Assembly (NCBI GenBank): GCA_029964075.1 | Contig: CM057142.1 | Coordinates: forward strand, 1,875,770-1,939,769 | DNA length: 64,000 nucleotides | DNA from: Patiria pectinifera | Taxonomy: Eukaryota; Echinodermata; Asteroidea; Valvatida; Asterinidae | Reading direction: 5' to 3' | Shown here: one piece after another, positions 59,082 to 64,000 of the stretch | Layout of the letters: every line of letters starts with the position of its first letter | How positions within the stretch are numbered: the first letter of the stretch is position 1 | Notes under the pieces: generated by a model | Told to the model about the DNA's origin: nothing | What the model saw: only the letters and a program-made list of their open reading frames with translations | Database searches by the model: none | Position numbers and translations under genes: made by a program

Positions 59082-62000
59082 GTAAGTTCTTCTTTTCCCG
59101 TAAATGTAAACAACTCTTAACATTAAAATGTGTGTCACTGGTAAGGGAAAGATTCAGCAGCATGAGCAGTGCAGTGGCCATCACTGCACTGTGTCACCCT
59201 GTGCAGTGTGCACAAACCTAGCCCGACTGCGTCTGGCCGTACAGTACTATCGCAAGCTCTGTAGTACGGCCAGACGCTGAATGCTTCCAAAAAGACTGAA
59301 TTTTTTGGGCCGCTGATGTAGCGATTTTGCTACATCTTTTGATCGAGATTATCTTTTCATCCAGGACAAAAATTTCCACAGTTAAGGTTCTTAGTCGTAG
59401 AGCAACTCATACCATTTCGAAAAAACGTTCTTTGGTCTCAATATTTTCATCCATCTGGCCAAAAGACGACTTTCAGTCATCATCTTCCACAAATATCGTC
59501 CCGAAAATGCTCCCCCGTGCGATTTTAAAATGGCGGCCGTGCTGTAACTCATGAATATGCATAAACAGTCTGTGACGTATGACCTCATGTTTTTGGACGT
59601 GCGTGCGGCGGGGCCGTACGTACATATGTACATGTACATTCCTACTTGTAGACAACAGCCCAGTACGTGCATGCACACCGCCGCGCGGACGTACGTGTGC
59701 ATGCACGTACTGGGCTGTTGTCTACAAGTAATGTACATGTACGTACATGTTCAAACGGCGCTGCCGCACGCACGTCCAAAAACATGAGGTCATACGTCAC
59801 AGACTGTTTATGCATATTCATGAGTTATAGTGCGGCCGCCATTTTGAAATCACATGGGGGAGCATTTTCGGGACGATATTTGTGGAAGATGATGACTGAA
59901 AGTTGTCTTTTGGCCAGATGGATGAAAATATTGATACCAAAGAACGTTTTTTCGAAAAGGTATGAGTTGCTCTACGACTAAGAACCTTAACTGTGGAAAT
60001 TTTTGTCCTGGATGAAAAGATAATCTCGATCAAAAGATGTAGCAAAATCGCTACATCAGCGGCCCAAAAAATTCAGTCTTTTTGGAAGCATTCAGCGTCT
60101 GGCCGTACTACAGAGCTTGCGATAGTACTGTACGGCCAGACGCAGTCGGGCTAAAACAAACCCTATGGGTCTGGTCTGAAAATCTGAAAAGTGTTTTCTT
60201 GGTAAAAATTCATAGTAATTTTACTTAAGGGAAAAATTACCATGATTACGGTAATCCTTATATTTAGGACGCCTCTATTTTTTACGAGTTCTGTAGGAGC
60301 CTAGTTCTGCAGTCTAGTACGGGGTAGAAATTACGATTTTCCTGACCTCCTTAGCCCCATAAATGTGGCCAATTTACTGGACTACCTCCGTAAATACAGA
60401 CCACACTTCCACCATGTACAAAAACATGTAGAACTTTGTCAAATTCTGATTTTCACATTTAGGCCTAGGCTTAGTTTGTAGGCCCCTAGGGCCTACTACT
60501 AGTTTATTTTTGCTTTAGAACTTAGCATAGCCATAGGCCTACTCGGTTTCAGGTCAACTTGGTCCGTGACCAACTCGGTCCGAGTCAACTCGGTCCATGA
60601 CCAACTCGGTCCGTAACCATCTCGGTCCATAACCAACTCGGCTTTTTTTTCACTTGATAATTGCTATGAAAGCTACGTTGATGTTTTAATGATCAGGAAA
60701 ACTTGAATTCCATACCTCTAGACTTCTAGTCATCCTGTAGTTGTCAGTGGAAATTTTGACTTGGAGAGAGTTTGTCTGGAAATGACTGCAGAACTTTTCT
60801 AAAGGTCATGGCTCGTGCACCTTTACAGTTTTGATTTTCCCCACTTACTAGCTATGTAAGTGCTTTAATAATGACTATGAAGGGAAAAAACAGTCTTGTG
60901 TATGGCTCTTAATGCGGCAGAACTCCAGTATTTGAGACACATTTCTGGGGCTACCATGTGTACAGACAATGACAGAGAGTCACTTGCAGACAGAGAGTCA
61001 CTGCAAGTGACAGGTAGCAAGTGATGGAGGTAGCAAGTGACAGAGATTTACTTGCTACTACATGTATGTGTACAGACAGAGCGTCACTTAGACAGATGCA
61101 AGTGACAGAGGAAGCAAATGACAGAGAGTCACTTGTTACCCTGTGTACAGACAATGACAGAGTCAATGTGCAGGTTATGTTGCACTGAATTGGACAATTC
61201 ACACTACACAAAATCTCTTTTTAGTGCACTTTGCTTCAGTACAACTTTTACTGTTGCAGTCTGTCTTCCAAAGTCATGAAAGTGTAGACGCTAGATGGGA
61301 AAAAAAGGGTTTTATTATCTACAGCAAACGAGGAAAACATATGGGGTTTGTTGGAAAGGATTTTCTGGCAAAATTATACCTCAGTCTCAAAATCATTTTA
61401 TTGACTAAAATTTCAAGTTTTGCAAGACTGGCCATCATTAAGTGGTTGATTAGGTTTGCGACACTTAAACATCAATACATAGTTTTTGAGATTCCTGGAA
61501 CAGCTCTAACTACAGACTTTGAAGGTCAATGTAGGCTATAGGGCGACAAGATTCCAGGTAATGATTCTGTCTAAAGAAAAGGGAAAAACTTGCGAAAATA
61601 ATGGGAAGCCCTATTTTTCTTTGACTGTTTTTGTTTTTTTCTCACTCACAGCTCCAATATCAAAAGTCCGAGCAGTGCAAGATGTTGACCACCAGAACCC
61701 AAAATTCATCTCTTTTAAGAAAGACAGCATCATCACCATATATGGTAAAGAGGACACTAAAGAATCAAGAGGACTTTGGTATGGAACGGTAAGTGTTTCC
61801 GTATTTGGAAGGAAGAGCCAACCCTTACCAGTCCTAAATGCAATAGAGTACCAAAGTGTGACATCATTTTGAAACAGGAAGTGAGGTGCAAACGAATGGA
61901 GTGCGCGCACGTGTTGGTTCACGGGCTGAATCACGCGCTAATGTCATTTACACACATAATTGTGCGCATGATGTATTCACCTTGGTACTCTATAAGACCC

Positions 62001-64000
62001 AAAGGTAGGCAGTTTCCATTGGACTGTTGGGCCAAGTGAAAAAAAACCACTTTCTCATGCCCGCCCGCTTTCTTTATTCACGGCCGCCTCTTTTCTTTTT
62101 TAAATCAATCATTTGCAATGTATTGTAGTATTTTTATGTTCTTCCAGCAAATTTGCAGCTATGTATGGAAGTTTAGAATCTGTTTTTAAGGCATGATGGC
62201 TCATTTAGACATACATGTACATGTACATGTAAAAGTAACAGCAAAAGAGTCAAGAAACTGGAAGAATCCACCTTGGAAAATCTGCCATCTTGAAAAAAGA
62301 AAAAAAAAAAAGAAGGGCCTCCTCCCATTTTTAAAAAGTCTGGACGAGAAACAATTGTTTTAACTTGGCCTAATAATCTGGGTATTTTTTTGTTCATTTG
62401 TTACGGCTGATGTAATGTGTTGTATTCAGCAGACTGCACACATTGCTGTTGTATTCTGTTCATTTCAACAAGGTGCCAGACTAGTTGCTGAACGGCATTT
62501 CCATGGAATTGTGAACCTCAATTAAAATATTTATAGAAATCAAATTGCCACAAATGTAAATCATTTTCAAGCTTATTATCTGTATTTTATTGAAATATTG
62601 TATTATCTGACAATGTTCAACGGTACAGCTGTTAGGTTTAACTGAAAAAAATTACTAAGTACACCGAAAAATCAATATGTAGTCTGAGTACATTCCGCCA
62701 CCATTGTGTTTCGAGGAAATTTCTACTACAGCAAAAAAAGTTGGATGAATAATTACTTTTTCAAATCATTGTAGTAACAAACTGATACGTTTAATCCAAA
62801 TTAAAATCCACTTTTTGATTCTAACCTTTATTATGCACACTGTTGAATTGTCCAAAATGTAAGCCCGACACCGAACAATTCCAAGAAATGGTTATAGCCA
62901 AATGATCATCATGTTGGATGCAACAGATTAGAACTAATAGATCAACAAAATCCAGGCCCACTCATTGATTTTGTTTTATTAAGAGCGGCAAGGGTTAATC
63001 AGTGTAATTCAGATTATTGACATGCAGTAATGCTTGTTACTGTCTGAAAATGATTAAAACGGTTGATATGATAAAATCGACCTATTGCAGTAGAATCGCG
63101 GTAGAATCACGTTAGAAGCGCGTCAACGCAGCTTGTGAAATATGGTCCAATTATTGTATATTTATTCTGGGTTGTAAAAATGTTCTTCTTTTTTATAAAC
63201 AGTCATCCAGTGAGCCTGCAAAGCGAGGTTTTCTCAACCAAGATGTTGTGATGGAGGAGGAGGTTTTTAACAACAATCCCACAATCAAAGTGGGAATCCA
63301 CATCGAGGTAATGTATTGAAAAGAAGAATATTCATCTTAAAAACGCTTTGTATGATCACTGTGATAGTGGTGCTTAAATATGTGTATCATTGTGTATCTC
63401 ATAAATCATTCGATACCAGCCCAGCCCCTTGTTCATTGTTGATAGATTGTAATTCACCATATTTTTCAATTAAGTTGAGAATTGGTCAATATCATAATAT
63501 GGATTTAGTAAACCTAAGAACTTTATCAATCAAAATTTCAAATCAGCCCAGAGTAGCCAGTCTGAAGTTGTTTCTTCAACATTGAGTAGAGAAAACTGAT
63601 ATGTGTTCCATAACTGATATCTCTGTAAAATCTGATTTCTTGCTATTAATGAATATTGTTTCTTAAATTTAATTTAACGTTTCATACTGAGACCATCAAA
63701 AAGAAAAAATGCCAACATTTAAAATTTCTTAATGTGTCTGATACATGTAAAGGAGATCAGTATAAACTACAAGAATGACTTCCCTTGTTCTACTTTTCAT
63801 GGTTTACATATTTTTTCCCTGCAGGAATCGAGGAATGATCCTTCCCAACCCGCAAGCCACGCGTCTGCCAACAATCCCGACCCCAAACAAGACAATCTAG
63901 GTATGTCTCAGACATTGCTACCCGATGGGACTGAAAACACACATACAGATCCTTTCATAGAAAGTGCAGTCCCTGTCAACGATAATGTAGCTGAAACAGT
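58967..64000 (+). CDS. mia3: MIA/TANGO1-like gene, 5' part (exons 1-4, continues beyond window)
   Basis: Exons 58967-59081, 61652-61788, 63203-63307 and 63825 onward join in phase into 177 complete codons plus two bases. The product starts with a hydrophobic signal peptide (FIVLFLVFCSATLV), then an MIA-type SH3 domain: KLCVDDKCSTPISKVRAVQDV (about 30-50), KFISFKKDSIITIYGK, GLWYG, RGFLNQDVVMEEEVF, then a polar acidic tail. TANGO1/MIA3 is an ER-exit-site membrane protein whose luminal SH3 domain captures collagen-related cargo for COPII export. Invertebrates generally have one such gene, so TANGO1 is preferred over small secreted MIA/OTOR; the open, low-complexity exon 4 suits TANGO1's long luminal region. 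The membrane and coiled-coil part would lie beyond the window. Confidence 0.75.
59219..60153. mobile_element. 935-bp near-perfect palindromic fold-back element
   Basis: The left half (59219-59686) and right half (59687-60153) are reverse complements with few mismatches, centred near 59686 in CCGCCGCGCGG. Ends are TAGCCCGACTGCG and CGCAGTCGGGCTA. Inside each end is a smaller hairpin: GCGTCTGGCCGTAC (59229-59242) and its inverse (59264-59277). The flanks share ACAAACC, offset by two bases at the right, a possible target duplication. No coding function: the mirrored open frames are by-products of the symmetry. Confidence 0.93.
60551..60641. repeat. Short tandem repeat of CAACTCGGTCC units
   Basis: About six units of 15-17 bases (ACCAACTCGGTCCGTGA-like) with slight drift. 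Its style recalls the CATAAGTCCGACG repeat at 16.4 kb. Confidence 0.8.
60959..61165. repeat. Imperfect tandem repeat of ACAGAGAGTCACTTG units
   Basis: Repeated GACAGAGAGTCACTTG and GTAGCAAGTGACAG blocks in both orientations, bounded by near-identical GTGTACAGACAATGACAGAG at 60958 and 61144. Confidence 0.75.
61652..61788 (+). CDS. mia3: TANGO1-like exon 2 (SH3 core)
   Basis: 137 bases, acceptor CACTCACAG, donor GTAAGT, phases 1 and 0. It encodes TPISKVRAVQDV, aligning with the HPISMAVALQDY segment of MIA, then KFISFKKDSIITIYGK and GLWYGT. Confidence 0.9.
61789..63202 (+). other. TANGO1-like intron 2
   Basis: Contains repeat E (about 62040-62330) and an ACATGT run (62211-62231). No exon seen. 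Confidence 0.6.
63203..63307 (+). CDS. mia3: TANGO1-like exon 3 (end of SH3)
   Basis: 105 bases, phase 0-0, acceptor ATAAACAG, donor GTAATG (weak at +5). It encodes SSSEPAKRGFLNQDVVMEEEVFNNNPTIKVGIHIE, corresponding to the GYFP...V-E--VF closing strands of the MIA SH3 fold, with GFLN replacing the usual GYFP. Confidence 0.85.
63825..64000 (+). CDS. mia3: TANGO1-like exon 4, truncated by window end
   Basis: Acceptor TTTCCCTGCAG; open for 58 codons to the window edge. Polar sequence rich in Asn, Asp, Pro and Thr (ESRNDPSQPASH..., GTENTHTDPF), as expected for the disordered luminal region that follows the SH3 domain. A GTATGT inside (63900) could be an alternative donor, but the frame stays open beyond it. 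Confidence 0.7.

Larger units (their letters stand above)
59082..61651 (+). other. TANGO1-like intron 1
   Basis: Holds the 935-bp palindrome (59219-60153), a CAACTCGGTCC tandem repeat (60551-60641) and a GACAGAGAGTCACTTG-type repeat (60959-61165). No exon seen. Confidence 0.7.

Noticed and set aside
59327-60045. Mirrored 75-codon frames (MLHLLIEIIFSSRTK...) on both strands
   Set aside because: They are the two arms of a palindrome. Mirror-image conservation reflects DNA symmetry and not coding constraint.

Overview
The window is intron-rich, AT-rich animal DNA. Short coding exons with GT/AG boundaries sit in a sea of fold-back repeats, MITE-like elements, tRNA-derived SINEs and self-complementary ACATGT microsatellites. 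That repeat style, with an intact Pellino and a MIA/TANGO1-type gene, suggests an invertebrate deuterostome, most likely an echinoderm. This is inference; no organism-specific marker was checked.

Layout. 1-2.8 kb: two EGF-like exons of a plus-strand gene that begins outside the window; they look like a recent exon duplication. 2.8-19 kb: no confident gene. It holds MITE-like elements, two copies of a two-block duplicon (5.4-7.4 and 8.7-10.7 kb), a 500-base assembly gap, and AT-rich sequence with scattered elements. 19.0-58.3 kb, minus strand: a Pellino E3 ubiquitin ligase gene, reconstructed from 11 coding exons with matching phases (452 codons plus stop). Its introns carry nearly all the mobile elements. 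58.3-58.97 kb: a compact divergent interval between the Pellino and TANGO1 start codons with a TCTCGCGAGA element. 58.97-64 kb, plus strand: the first four exons of a MIA/TANGO1-like gene, continuing past the window end.

Most notable observations: (1) a 12-copy, 102-bp tandem array abutting Pellino exon 7, each unit carrying a copy of that exon's end and splice donor; (2) a second, degenerate case of the same thing at Pellino exon 4; (3) a 935-bp near-perfect palindrome in TANGO1 intron 1; (4) a transposon insertion dated by a paralogous empty site within the window; (5) loss, in the TANGO1-like SH3 domain, of the family's second cysteine pair; (6) a Pellino start codon in an exon with only 11 coding bases. 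Pellino proteins ubiquitinate IRAK-type kinases in Toll/IL-1 receptor signalling, and TANGO1 loads bulky cargo at ER exit sites, so nothing suggests that the two act in one pathway. Their link is the shared promoter region.
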